64,000 bases of DNA, taken from the NCBI RefSeq assembly GCF_025137375.1, contig NZ_CP073720.1:7588501-7652500 (forward strand), written 5' to 3'. Below the pieces are notes generated by a model. That model ran no database searches. It had not been told where the DNA came from and saw only the letters and a list, made by a program, of their open reading frames with translations. This DNA is from Dactylosporangium fulvum (GTDB taxonomy: Bacteria > Actinomycetota > Actinomycetes > Mycobacteriales > Micromonosporaceae). The position numbers were made by a program, and so were the translations under genes. How positions within the stretch are numbered: position 1 is the stretch's first letter; each line of letters opens with the position of its first letter. Positions 25,045-33,030 of this stretch are shown one piece after another.

Positions 25045-27207
25045 ATGCTGTGGCGGATTCTCGGTCCGCTCGAAACCCACGGGGCCAGTGAGCCGGTCGT
25101 CCTGCGGGCGCGCAAGCAGCGTCTCCTGCTCGGCGTCCTGCTGCTGCATCCTAATACGCCGCTGCCGACGTCGTTACTGATCGAGTGCCTGTGGAACGAC
25201 GGGGCACCGCGGTCCGCGCGGGCGAACCTGCACTCGTACGTCGCCCAGCTGCGCCGCACTCCGACGACGGGCGACCGGCTTGCCAGCACACCCGACGGGT
25301 ACCTGCTGCGGGTAGAGCCAAACGAACTGGACGCCGAGGTGTTCGAGCGACTCGCCGCGGAAGGTCAGCGGGCGTTGGCCGTCGACAGTGTGGAGGTGGC
25401 CATCGAGCGGCTCGGCCAGGCGTTGGCGCTGTGGCGTGGCGATGTGCTGGCCGGCATCGAGCTGCCGGCGCCGCTGCAGCCGCTGGTGACCCGGTTGCAC
25501 GAGTTACGTCTCAACACGACGGAGGACCGGATCGACGCGTTGCTGCGCGCCGACCGCCACGTCGACGTGGTCGCCGAGCTGATGCGCAACACCGAGGTGC
25601 ATCCACTGCGTGAGCGGCTTCAGGCGCAGTTGATGCTGGCGCTGCACCGCAGTGGCCGTACCTCGGAGGCGCTGGCGACGTTCCGGCGGTTCCGGCTACG
25701 CCTCGTCGACGAGCTGGGGGTCGAGCCAGCTCCCGCGCTCCAGTGGCTGCACCAGCGGATCCTGGCCGCTGATCCGACCCTGCAGGGGCATCGCGCGCCG
25801 CTGGCCCCCGAAGCCGGATTCGTATCGCAGCCGAGGCCCGAGTTCCCGGCAACCACTGGCGTCGTGCCCCGCACCCTGCCGCCCGACGTGCCCGACCTCG
25901 TCGGCCGTAACGATCTGCTGCGCGAACTCGACGGGTTGCTGCCGGATACCGCCGACGCGAGCGGTCCCGGCCCGCTGGTGGTCCTGGTCGGCACCGCCGG
26001 CGCCGGTAAGACCGCACTGGCAGTACATTGGGCCCATCGCGTGGCCGTACGGTTCCCCGACGGGCAGCTCCACGTCAACCTGCACGGCTGGTCGACCGGC
26101 AGCCCGCTCACGTCACTGGCCGCGCTGACCCGGTGTCTGCGGGCGCTCGGCGTGCCGGCCGCGCAGATCCCGGTCGACGTCGACGAGGCCATGGCCATGT
26201 ACCGCACGTGCTTGGCTGACCGGATCCTGCTGCTCGTGCTCGACAACGCGAGCAGCGCCGAGCAGGTCCGGCCGCTGCTGCCGGCGGGCGGGCGCTGCAC
26301 GACGGTGGTGACCAGTCGGCACCAGCTCACCGGGCTGGTGGCGGTCAACCACGCACGCCGGCTGACCGTGCCGCCGCTCACCCAGGACGCCGCGGTCGCC
26401 CTGTTGCGCGGCATGCTCGGCCGGCCGGCCGGCGCCGACGCGGTCGCGCTGGCCGACCTCGCGGAGGCCTGCGGGCGACTGCCGCTCGCCCTGCGCATCG
26501 CCGCGGCCAAGTGTGCGGAGCGGCCGGACGACGAGTTCGTCGCCTACGTCGCGGCGTTCACCGCGCACGGCCGGCTCGGCGAGCTCGACGTGGACGACGA
26601 TCCGCAGGCGTCGGTGCGGGCCGCGTTCGCAATGTCATACCGGCAGCTGGCCCACCCGCACCGGGTGCTGTTCCGCCGGCTCGGACTGGTGCCCGGTGAC
26701 GACCTCACCGCCGAAACCGCGGCCGCCCTCATCGGCCCGGATGCCGATGCCGGCGACGTCACCGCGGCGCTCGACGCGCTCACCGCCGCGCACATGGTGC
26801 AACGGCACCACGGCCGGTACAGCCTGCACGGCCTGCTGCGGGCATACGCCTGCGATGAGGCCCGACGCAGCGACGCCCCGCCCGAGTGGTCGGCCGTGAT
26901 CGAGCGGCTGTGCCGGGCATACCGCGCCGGTGTGGAGGGCGCGATCCGGCTGCTCTACCCGCACACCGTGCGCCTTCCGCCGGAGCCGAACCCGATCGAA
27001 CCGTACGCCTTCGCCGACACCGACATGGCCCGGGCGTGGCTCGACGCGGAGCTGGCCAACATCGTCGCGCTCGTGCGGCACGCCACCAGGAACGGTCTCG
27101 GGACGGAGGCCCGGCGGTTGGCCGACGGTCTGCGCGGGTACTTCTGGATCCGCCGCCCGACAACCGACTGGCTCGCCATGACGTCTGCCGGCGTGGCGGC
27201 GGCATAG
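25045..27207 (+). CDS. SARP (AfsR-like) regulator with BTAD and NB-ARC domains, C-terminus lost
   Basis: A 720-residue AfsR-type regulator. Residues ~1-95 form the OmpR-like winged helix, 97-243 the BTAD domain (LDAEVFERLAAEGQRAL to LGVEPAPALQWLHQRIL), and from ~280 an NB-ARC STAND ATPase with P-loop GTAGAGKT (316-323) and VLDNASS. A GGGGGAGG site precedes the ATG. Typical AfsR proteins continue with TPR repeats to ~1000 residues; here the frame stops at 27205 right after GYFWIRRPTTDWLAMTSAG, and relic TPR-like sequence follows in other frames. SARPs activate promoters carrying direct repeats; such repeats lie before the Cys-rich peptide gene 0.7 kb downstream, so this is its probable activator. 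Confidence 0.88.
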   Translation: MLWRILGPLETHGASEPVVLRARKQRLLLGVLLLHPNTPLPTSLLIECLWNDGAPRSARANLHSYVAQLRRTPTTGDRLASTPDGYLLRVEPNELDAEVFERLAAEGQRALAVDSVEVAIERLGQALALWRGDVLAGIELPAPLQPLVTRLHELRLNTTEDRIDALLRADRHVDVVAELMRNTEVHPLRERLQAQLMLALHRSGRTSEALATFRRFRLRLVDELGVEPAPALQWLHQRILAADPTLQGHRAPLAPEAGFVSQPRPEFPATTGVVPRTLPPDVPDLVGRNDLLRELDGLLPDTADASGPGPLVVLVGTAGAGKTALAVHWAHRVAVRFPDGQLHVNLHGWSTGSPLTSLAALTRCLRALGVPAAQIPVDVDEAMAMYRTCLADRILLLVLDNASSAEQVRPLLPAGGRCTTVVTSRHQLTGLVAVNHARRLTVPPLTQDAAVALLRGMLGRPAGADAVALADLAEACGRLPLALRIAAAKCAERPDDEFVAYVAAFTAHGRLGELDVDDDPQASVRAAFAMSYRQLAHPHRVLFRRLGLVPGDDLTAETAAALIGPDADAGDVTAALDALTAAHMVQRHHGRYSLHGLLRAYACDEARRSDAPPEWSAVIERLCRAYRAGVEGAIRLLYPHTVRLPPEPNPIEPYAFADTDMARAWLDAELANIVALVRHATRNGLGTEARRLADGLRGYFWIRRPTTDWLAMTSAGVAAA

Positions 27208-27374
27208 GCCGGGCGACCCGCAGGCGTTCGTCGCGATGCACCTCAGCTCCGGATCATGCCGCGGTCGCCGCCCGGTCCGCGCTGGGCCATTGCTCGTTCA
27301 GCGGCTACCGGTCGGGCGCGCGGCACGCACGCGAACTGCTCGTGCTGGCCCGATCCCGGGTCGCGCAGGCGTGA
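27208..27374 (+). pseudogene. Frameshifted C-terminal remnant of the SARP gene
   Basis: After the stop at 27205-27207 the protein continues recognisably in two other frames: GDPQAFVAMHLSSG in frame 2 (from 27212) and LGHCSFSGYRSGARHARELL in frame 3, ending at a stop at 27372-27374. The first piece matches the start of the TPR part of AfsR-like proteins. At least two shifts plus a deletion have occurred. It overlaps the 3' end of the oppositely oriented MauE-like gene. Confidence 0.55.
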
Positions 27375-27870
27375 ACAGGAGGAACATCAGGTCGTCCAGG
27401 CGGGTGACCGCCACCGCGGACAGCAACGCGGCCGGCATGGCGAGCGCCAGCATCCGTCCGGTCACGTCGGTGACACCGGCCGCGGCGAGCGCGCCACCGG
27501 CCCCGGCGCAGGCGATGAGCGCCAGGTTCCGCATGACATGCCGACGACCGAACGGCGCTCCTGCGGTGCCGAAGCAACGGCAGGTGGCCGGTTTGCCACG
27601 ACGCATGGCCACCGCGACTGCGGCGGTGAAGCCGCCGAGCAGGAGCATCGCGCCGGCGAAGCCGGGCAGCGGCGCGCGCACCATGGCGAGCACCACGGCG
27701 GCCTCGCCGACCACCACGGCGACCGCGACCGGCGGGGCCCACCCCGTGGGCAACACCTCCATCTGACGGACCGACGTCACGAACGCACCCGGCGCACGCA
27801 ACTTCGACACCACGGCGATCGCGAACACCGCACCGATCAGACAGCGGGAATACAGCAAGAGCACCGACAC
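27298..27870 (-). CDS. MauE/DoxX-like redox membrane protein
   Basis: A ~190-residue membrane protein with four or five helices (VSVLLLYSRCLIGAVFAIAV at the start; GFAGAMLLLGGFTAAVAVAM; LALIACAGAGGALAAAG). Between helices lies KPATCRCFGTAG with a Cys-x-Cys (about residues 97 and 99), the hallmark of MauE, which helps form the disulfides of the methylamine dehydrogenase light chain. Start is uncertain: GTG at 27870 sits at the first helix, a TTG at 27906 is possible. It is divergent from the Cys-rich peptide and would pass electrons across the membrane for its disulfide formation. Confidence 0.82.
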   Translation of the reverse strand: MSVLLLYSRCLIGAVFAIAVVSKLRAPGAFVTSVRQMEVLPTGWAPPVAVAVVVGEAAVVLAMVRAPLPGFAGAMLLLGGFTAAVAVAMRRGKPATCRCFGTAGAPFGRRHVMRNLALIACAGAGGALAAAGVTDVTGRMLALAMPAALLSAVAVTRLDDLMFLLFTPARPGIGPARAVRVRAARPTGSR

Positions 27871-27919
27871 GCCTACAGCGTGCGTCGGAGCGGTGCCGCC
27901 GGTCAACGCCCCGGCGCGC

Positions 27920-27975
27920 GCTGTGGCGGCGCTATGGCGTGGCTATGGCGGCGCTATGGCGTGGCTTCCTAGAGT
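27920..27975 (+). promoter_or_regulatory. SARP-type operator (four 11-bp direct repeats) and -10 of the Cys-rich peptide gene
   Basis: Four consecutive 11-mers start at 27920, 27931, 27942 and 27953: GCTGTGGCGGC, GCTATGGCGTG, GCTATGGCGGC, GCTATGGCGTG. The last ends 6 bp before TAGAGT at 27970-27975, a good actinobacterial -10, and no normal -35 is present. SARPs are known to bind heptameric direct repeats spaced by 11 or 22 bp next to the -10. The peptide ATG is 42 bp further on. Confidence 0.8.
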
Positions 27976-28017
27976 CAAACGCCATTCGGGAGATCCCCGA
28001 CGGACAGAGGAGTTTGC

Positions 28018-28227
28018 ATGCGAGACCTGCTCAACACGGCCGCCGATCGGATGCTGGGAATGTTCCTGCCGAAGGCCCGTGCCGGTGCCTGCATCTGCTT
28101 CCCGGGCGAAGGCTTCTACCAGTACCGCTGCTACAAGGGCCAGGAAAACCAGCGCCGGTGGTGCCAGTACACCTGCAACTGCAACGCCACCAACTGCGGC
28201 AGCTGGGTGACCTACGGCGACTGCTGA
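28018..28227 (+). CDS. Eight-cysteine small exported peptide precursor
   Basis: A 69-residue peptide, with an AGAGGAG ribosome site 6 bp before the ATG. Residues 1-24 form an amphipathic leader (MRDLLNTAADRMLGMFLPK then ARAGA) with no Sec-type hydrophobic core but with an A-x-A cleavage motif (A22-G23-A24). The predicted mature part of 45 residues has cysteines at 25, 27, 38, 49, 53, 55, 60 and 69 (the last residue), enough for four disulfides, and is rich in Tyr/Trp/Phe, Asn and Gly. No RiPP-modifying enzyme is nearby; the neighbours are redox proteins, an ABC exporter and a signal peptidase. A secreted disulfide-rich peptide (bacteriocin, signal or toxin) is inferred; its activity is unknown. 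Confidence 0.82.
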   Translation: MRDLLNTAADRMLGMFLPKARAGACICFPGEGFYQYRCYKGQENQRRWCQYTCNCNATNCGSWVTYGDC

Positions 28228-28251
28228 TCCACTGCTCGACCACCGAACGCG

Positions 28252-28285
28252 GCGGTGCGGTGCGAAGCCGACATCGCACCACCGC
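28252..28285 (+). terminator. Attenuator-like hairpin after the peptide gene
   Basis: GCGGTGCGGTGCG at 28252-28264 pairs with CGCACCACCGC at 28275-28285 with a two-base bulge. It lies in the 78-bp gap between the peptide and the thioredoxin gene and has no T-run, so partial termination that keeps peptide mRNA in excess is plausible. Confidence 0.45.
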
Positions 28286-28305
28286 ACTGCTTGGAAGGGA
28301 CCACC

Positions 28306-28827
28306 ATGGACTACCTCGTCGTCGCCGTCGTCGTCGCGCTGGTGAGCACCGCGCTGAACCTGCTGCTCACGTTCGGCGTGATCCGCAAGCTGCGTGAGCA
28401 CGACACGCGGCTCGCCCCGCCGCCGGCGTCGGACTCCGGACCACCGACCGGATCCACGATCGCCCCGCTCACCGCCACCACCGTCGCCGGGCATCAAGTG
28501 TCCATTGTGGATGCTGACCGCGTCACCCTCGTCGGGTTCTTCACCGAGGGCTGTAGACCGTGCGCCGACATCATCCCGGAGTTCCTCGATCGGCACGCCC
28601 GGACCGGGGTAGCCGCGATCGCGGTCGTGGTCACCGACGCCACCGACGGCGAAACCTACGCGGAGCGGCTGGCCGAAGTGGACGTCTTGGTCGAGCCCAG
28701 CGGCGGCAGCTGGGCCACCGCGTTCCGGGTGAGCAGCTTCCCGACGCTATGCCTGGTCGACCGCGGCGGCGTGATCCTCGGCAGCGGCAATGCCTTCACC
28801 GACCTACCCACGCTCACCGCAGCGTGA
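28306..28827 (+). CDS. Membrane-anchored thioredoxin-like protein (TlpA/MauD type)
   Basis: A 173-residue protein: an N-terminal membrane helix (residues ~3-25), a Pro/Ser-rich linker, and a thioredoxin fold outside the membrane. The active site is FFTEGCRPC (C83, C86) and the cis-proline loop is SSFPTLCLVD. Start ATG 28306 has a GGAAGGG site. TlpA/MauD proteins reduce, form or isomerise disulfides of exported proteins; together with the MauE-like protein it is the likely folding catalyst for the eight-Cys peptide. The following ABC gene begins inside its stop codon (GTGA overlap). Confidence 0.9.
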   Translation: MDYLVVAVVVALVSTALNLLLTFGVIRKLREHDTRLAPPPASDSGPPTGSTIAPLTATTVAGHQVSIVDADRVTLVGFFTEGCRPCADIIPEFLDRHARTGVAAIAVVVTDATDGETYAERLAEVDVLVEPSGGSWATAFRVSSFPTLCLVDRGGVILGSGNAFTDLPTLTAA

Positions 28828-30668
28828 CCACCGCCAATATGCCCACAGTGGACGGTGTGTCGCTGCGACGGATCCCCGGTCACGTGTGGGCGGCACTGCG
28901 CCTCGGCTGCTCCGCCGCGCCGGTGGTCCTCGGCCTGTACGCAGTGCTGACCGTCGTCGCCGGTGCCGTGCCCGTCGCGGGCGCGGCACTGCTGCGGGCC
29001 GTCATCGACGGACTCGTCGCCGGCCGCGGGGTGCTGCCGGCCGCAGCGGGACTCGTCGCGGCCGGCCTCGGTGCGGGGGTCCTGCCAGCCATTCGGAGCC
29101 ACCTGCATGGACGCCTGCTGCGGGCTGTCGGAGTGCGGGCGATGGATCGGCTGTACGCGGCGATGAACCGGATCACCGGCCTGGCGGCGATGGAGAACCC
29201 AGCGTTTCGCGACCGGCTCCGGATGGCGCAGCAGTCTGGCCGGGCCGGCCCGGGCCAACTCGTCGACGACACGCTCGGCGCGATCGAGTCGCTCATCCTG
29301 CTCGGCGGCTTCCTCACGGCGCTGATCGCGCTGAACCCGTTGCTGGCGCTGCTCGCCGTCGCGGCGGCCGGCCCGGCCCTCCTGGCCCAGCTGCGGCTCA
29401 ATCGGCGGCGCGCGGGCATGCTCTGGCGGGTCAGCGGCCGGGCCCGCCGTGAGATCCACTACGCCGACCTGCTGACCAGCCTGTCCGCCGCGAAGGAACT
29501 GCGCATGTACGGCCTCGGCGAGCTGTTCCGCGGTCGGATGCGGCATGAGATGGCCGCGGCCAATCGCGAGCAGACCAGACACGACACCCGCGAGGTCCTC
29601 GTGCGCGGCGCGCTGGCGGTCGTCACCGCCATGGTCGCCGGTGCCGGGCTGCTGTGGGCCATCACGGAGGCGACCCGCGGTCGACTGTCCATCGGCGACA
29701 TCTCGCTGTTGGCGGCGGCGCTCGCCGGGGTCCAGGCGGGCCTCGCAGGGCTCGTGGACCGGTTCGCATCCACGCACGAGAACGCGCTGCTGTTCGACCA
29801 CTACCGGAAGCTGGTGAACGCCCGGCCGGACCTGCCGCTGCCGGCCCACCCGGCGGCAGTCGAGCCGCTGCGCGGCGCGATCGAGCTGCGTGACGTCTGG
29901 TTCCGCTACGGGCCCGACCACCCCTGGGTGCTGCGCGGCGTCAACCTCAGCATCCCGAGGGGGCAGACCGTCGCGCTCGTAGGGCTCAACGGCGCAGGCA
30001 AGAGCACCGTCGTCAAGCTCCTCTGCCGGTTCTACGATCCGACGAAGGGCAGCATCACCTGGGACGGTCGCGACCTGCGCGACGTCGACGTCGCGGCCCT
30101 GCGCGAGCGGATCGGCGCGGTGTTCCAGGATTACATGACCTACGAGCTGTCCGCCGCGGAGAACATCGGCGTCGGCAACGTCGCCGCGCTCACTGACCGA
30201 CCCCGCATCGAGACCGCCGCCGCGCGGGCGGGTATCCACGACACCCTCGCCGCCCTGCCGAACGGCTACGACACCATGCTCACCAACGCCTACTACGACG
30301 AGGCGGACCGAACCGACCCGACGACTGGGATCCTGCTCTCCGGCGGCCAATGGCAGCGGCTCGCGCTGGCCCGCTCGTTCTTGCGCGAGGACCGGGACCT
30401 GCTGGTGCTCGACGAGCCGACCGCCGGTCTCGACCCACAGGCGGAATACGAGTTGCACGTCCGGCTCCGGCGGCACCGGGAGCGGAGCACCAGTGTGTTG
30501 ATCTCGCACCGGCTCAATACAATCCGCGACGCGGACCGCATCGTTGTGCTGGCCGACGGTGTGGTGGTCGAGGAGGGCAGCCATGAGGACCTGCTCAACC
30601 GCGACGGCGGGTACGCCCGGCTGTTCCGCTTGCAGGCGGGCGGCTACCAGCCGGTGGCCACCGGATGA
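28824..30668 (+). CDS. ABC exporter, fused membrane and ATPase domains
   Basis: A 614-residue half-transporter starting at a GTG that overlaps the preceding stop. Residues ~15-310 contain six membrane helices; the ATPase has Walker A GLNGAGKST (387-395), signature LSGGQ (505-509) and Walker B LLVLDEPTAGLD (~525). It lacks the N-terminal C39 peptidase domain of bacteriocin exporters, which fits with a separate S26 peptidase being encoded next. The probable cargo is the Cys-rich peptide. It acts as a homodimer in the plasma membrane. Confidence 0.92.
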   Translation: MTTANMPTVDGVSLRRIPGHVWAALRLGCSAAPVVLGLYAVLTVVAGAVPVAGAALLRAVIDGLVAGRGVLPAAAGLVAAGLGAGVLPAIRSHLHGRLLRAVGVRAMDRLYAAMNRITGLAAMENPAFRDRLRMAQQSGRAGPGQLVDDTLGAIESLILLGGFLTALIALNPLLALLAVAAAGPALLAQLRLNRRRAGMLWRVSGRARREIHYADLLTSLSAAKELRMYGLGELFRGRMRHEMAAANREQTRHDTREVLVRGALAVVTAMVAGAGLLWAITEATRGRLSIGDISLLAAALAGVQAGLAGLVDRFASTHENALLFDHYRKLVNARPDLPLPAHPAAVEPLRGAIELRDVWFRYGPDHPWVLRGVNLSIPRGQTVALVGLNGAGKSTVVKLLCRFYDPTKGSITWDGRDLRDVDVAALRERIGAVFQDYMTYELSAAENIGVGNVAALTDRPRIETAAARAGIHDTLAALPNGYDTMLTNAYYDEADRTDPTTGILLSGGQWQRLALARSFLREDRDLLVLDEPTAGLDPQAEYELHVRLRRHRERSTSVLISHRLNTIRDADRIVVLADGVVVEEGSHEDLLNRDGGYARLFRLQAGGYQPVATG

Positions 30669-31144
30669 GCAGGGCGGCGCGGCTGTTCGCCCGGGCCATC
30701 GGCGTGCTCCGGCAGCGGTGGCTGCTGGTCACCGTCGAGGGTGTGAGCATGGCACCGACGTATCTGCCCGGTGACCGTCTCCTCGTCCGGCGCACCACTC
30801 TCGCCGGTGTCCGCCGCGGCGCCGTCGTCCTCCTCAGGTCCCCTGGCGCCGGCCTGGCCGGCGATCCGCCGTTCATGCTGAAGCGGGCCGTGGCCCTGCC
30901 CGGCGACCCGGTGCCGGCGGGCATTCCGGTCGCCGAGGCGGTGGTCCCATCCGGCCGGCTCGTCGTGCTCGGCGACAACGCCGAGCACAGCGCGGACTCA
31001 CGGTCCCACGGATTCCAGCCAGCCGACGCCGTGGCCGGCGTGGTCCTCGCCTATCGGCCTGCCCGACCGCGGTCCGGGCCGGTCCGGCCCGCCGACGGTC
31101 TCGATCAGCCGAAGCGCTCGTTCGGCAGGTCCTTGAACAACTGA
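30665..31144 (+). CDS. S26 family signal peptidase
   Basis: A 159-residue signal peptidase I-like protease, shorter than housekeeping LepB. The catalytic serine is in VEGVSMAPTYLPGD (S28), the general-base lysine in MLKRAVALPGD (K73), and the conserved box LGDNAEHSADSRSHG follows. Only a weak N-terminal membrane segment is seen. It overlaps the exporter stop by four bases. Because the peptide leader ends in an A-x-A motif but is not a Sec signal, this enzyme is probably dedicated to removing that leader during or after export. Confidence 0.9.
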   Translation: MSRAARLFARAIGVLRQRWLLVTVEGVSMAPTYLPGDRLLVRRTTLAGVRRGAVVLLRSPGAGLAGDPPFMLKRAVALPGDPVPAGIPVAEAVVPSGRLVVLGDNAEHSADSRSHGFQPADAVAGVVLAYRPARPRSGPVRPADGLDQPKRSFGRSLNN

Positions 31145-31149
31145 TGATG

Positions 31150-31325
31150 GTGAGCAACCGTGGGCCGCGGACACCGCATGGAGTCGAGCCATCACCACAC
31201 CGTCCAGGCTGTCCGCCGTCCACGTCATCACGTCGATCCGCCCATGCAGCATGACCGCCTCACCCAGCCGGTTGCTGGCGCTACGGCAGGTCGTCGGCAC
31301 GGCGGCGTTCTCGTGCTGCTCCAGT
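31150..31325 (-). pseudogene. Out-of-frame C-terminal remnant of NB-ARC regulator
   Basis: Just after PDW of the NB-ARC protein (about 31321) the homologous reading jumps to another frame: EQHENAAVPTTCRSASNRLG, then EAVMLHGRIDVMTWTADSLD and GVVMARLHAVSAAHG, a TPR-region sequence of AfsR-like proteins. A single missing base in TGGAGCAG would explain the shift. The match ends near the 3' end of the signal peptidase gene, so the rest of the TPR domain is deleted. Confidence 0.6.
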
Positions 31326-33030
31326 CCGGGTGTATGCCGCGCAGGTCAAAGTACTTCTCCAGGCAGGTGGCGAGTTCGAAGGCCAACGCGTCGAGGCCGA
31401 GCGCGCACGCTTGGTGCATCGCGGCGAGGAGCGCCTCCCGCTCGGCGTCGAACCAGCGGACCGGGTCCATCCGCTGAAGGTGGTCCTTTGCCCAGCCGAT
31501 GACCGGCCGCTGCGCAGGCCCCTTGATATCAGCGGAACACGGGCCCGGGATGGACCTCGCCATCTGCTCCGCAAGAGCGAGCCATCCGCCCAGTCCACAC
31601 GACACCACCTGCATCAGATCACACCCGGACTCCTCTGCTTCCGCGCGCTCCCGTGCGTAGAGACGGACCAGGTCGTGAAACTTGTACCGGTACTGACCGA
31701 CCGCGTCAGTCCCGGCATCCACCAGAAGTTGCGCGTCCACCAACGTCTCCGCCAACTCGGTCGCCCGCTCCAGCGAACAACCGAGAACGACCGCCGGCAG
31801 TCCGACAGGAAAGTCCGGTGCGTTGAAGAGGCCCAGGAGACGGAAGAGACGCCTCGACGTGCCGTCGAGCCACTGATAGCTCAATTCAAGCGAGGCACGC
31901 ACCGCCAGGTCGCCGGTGGCCAGACGATCCAGTCGGCGGCACTCCTCGCCGAGCATCGCGACCAGGCGGCTGAGCGGCCACGTTGGCCGGGCAGCCAACC
32001 GCGCACCAGCGATCCGGACGGCCAACGGCAGACCGGAACACAGATCGACGATCTCAGCGGCTACGGCTGCCTGAGTAGCAACCCGGTGCTCACCCGTCAT
32101 CCGCGCCAACAACCGGATCGCCTCGGTATCGGAGTAGACGCTGAGGTCGACACCCGTGGCGCCCTCGATGCCCGCCAGCCGAGTTCGACTGGTCACCACA
32201 ACGGCGCACGTCCAGACTCCCGGCAGGAGCGGCCGGATCTGCTCCTCCGACAGGGCGTTGTCCAACACCACCAGAACCTTGCGGTCGGCAAGTTGGGTGC
32301 GATACATCGCCGTGCGCTCGCTCAGGTCCGACGGAATCGCCCGGTCGTCGACGCCCAACGCCCGTAGGAACTGGGCCAGCACCTCGCCGGGTTCCAGTGG
32401 CGCCGTCTCCATACCGCGGAGGTTCACGTAGAGCTGACCGTCCGGGTACGTCGAAGCCACGAGGTGCGCCACATGTACGGCGAGCGCCGTCTTGCCAATG
32501 CCGCCCATCCCCGCCAGTGCGACGACGACCGGTGCGCCAGGAGATCGGTCGTCGAGGGTGGCCATGAGCAGGTCACCCAGATATCGCACCTGCTCTGCCC
32601 GCCCGGTGAAGTCGGCGACGTCGGGTGGCAGCGTGGCCGGGACGGGCCGGCCGCCGACGCGCGGAGCCGCCGGCGCCAGAGGCATGGGGCCGGGCTGCTC
32701 GGACGACGGCGATCCCTCGGCGACTGCTCGGGCCGCGAGCGCGTCGCGTACCTGGGCCCAGTGCTCCGACGAGGCCTGATCGAGGCCGCACGCCCGGACG
32801 AACGCCATGACGAACTCACGCCTGGGCAGACCTGACCGGCTCAGGGTAGACGCAATCGTGCTAGCGGGTAACGTGTCACGGACTGTCTCTGCGTTAGCCG
32901 CCAACTGCCGGTAGGTCATTCCAGACCATGCCCGGAGCTTGCGGAGCAGCGCGACGAATGCGGTCGGACTGGTCGCAGTTGCAGGCTGCGGACTGCCGAC
33001 CGGGATGCCCGAAGCCTTGTCCTCCGACAC
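31228..33030 (-). CDS. HTH/NB-ARC (AfsR-like) regulator, C-terminus frameshifted
   Basis: About 600 residues if it starts at the GTG at 33030 (VSEDKASGIP); the frame upstream of that belongs to a broken FMN reductase. Residues ~24-100 form a helical DNA-binding domain (FVALLRKLRAWSGMTYRQLA), followed by NB-ARC with P-loop AGMGGIGKT (174-181), VLVVLDNALSEEQ and GLPLAVRIAG. It ends with a non-homologous tail after EKYFDLRGIHPDW because of a frameshift, so the TPR sensor is missing. It is convergent with the peptide-export operon and may once have regulated it. Whether the truncated protein still works is unknown. Confidence 0.72.
   Translation of the reverse strand: MSEDKASGIPVGSPQPATATSPTAFVALLRKLRAWSGMTYRQLAANAETVRDTLPASTIASTLSRSGLPRREFVMAFVRACGLDQASSEHWAQVRDALAARAVAEGSPSSEQPGPMPLAPAAPRVGGRPVPATLPPDVADFTGRAEQVRYLGDLLMATLDDRSPGAPVVVALAGMGGIGKTALAVHVAHLVASTYPDGQLYVNLRGMETAPLEPGEVLAQFLRALGVDDRAIPSDLSERTAMYRTQLADRKVLVVLDNALSEEQIRPLLPGVWTCAVVVTSRTRLAGIEGATGVDLSVYSDTEAIRLLARMTGEHRVATQAAVAAEIVDLCSGLPLAVRIAGARLAARPTWPLSRLVAMLGEECRRLDRLATGDLAVRASLELSYQWLDGTSRRLFRLLGLFNAPDFPVGLPAVVLGCSLERATELAETLVDAQLLVDAGTDAVGQYRYKFHDLVRLYARERAEAEESGCDLMQVVSCGLGGWLALAEQMARSIPGPCSADIKGPAQRPVIGWAKDHLQRMDPVRWFDAEREALLAAMHQACALGLDALAFELATCLEKYFDLRGIHPDWSSTRTPPCRRPAVAPATGWVRRSCCMGGST

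Noticed and set aside
27256..27972. A 238-codon plus-strand His/Arg-rich frame
   Set aside because: Antisense to the MauE-like gene; His/Arg/Gly richness is a frame artefact and it crosses the divergent promoter.
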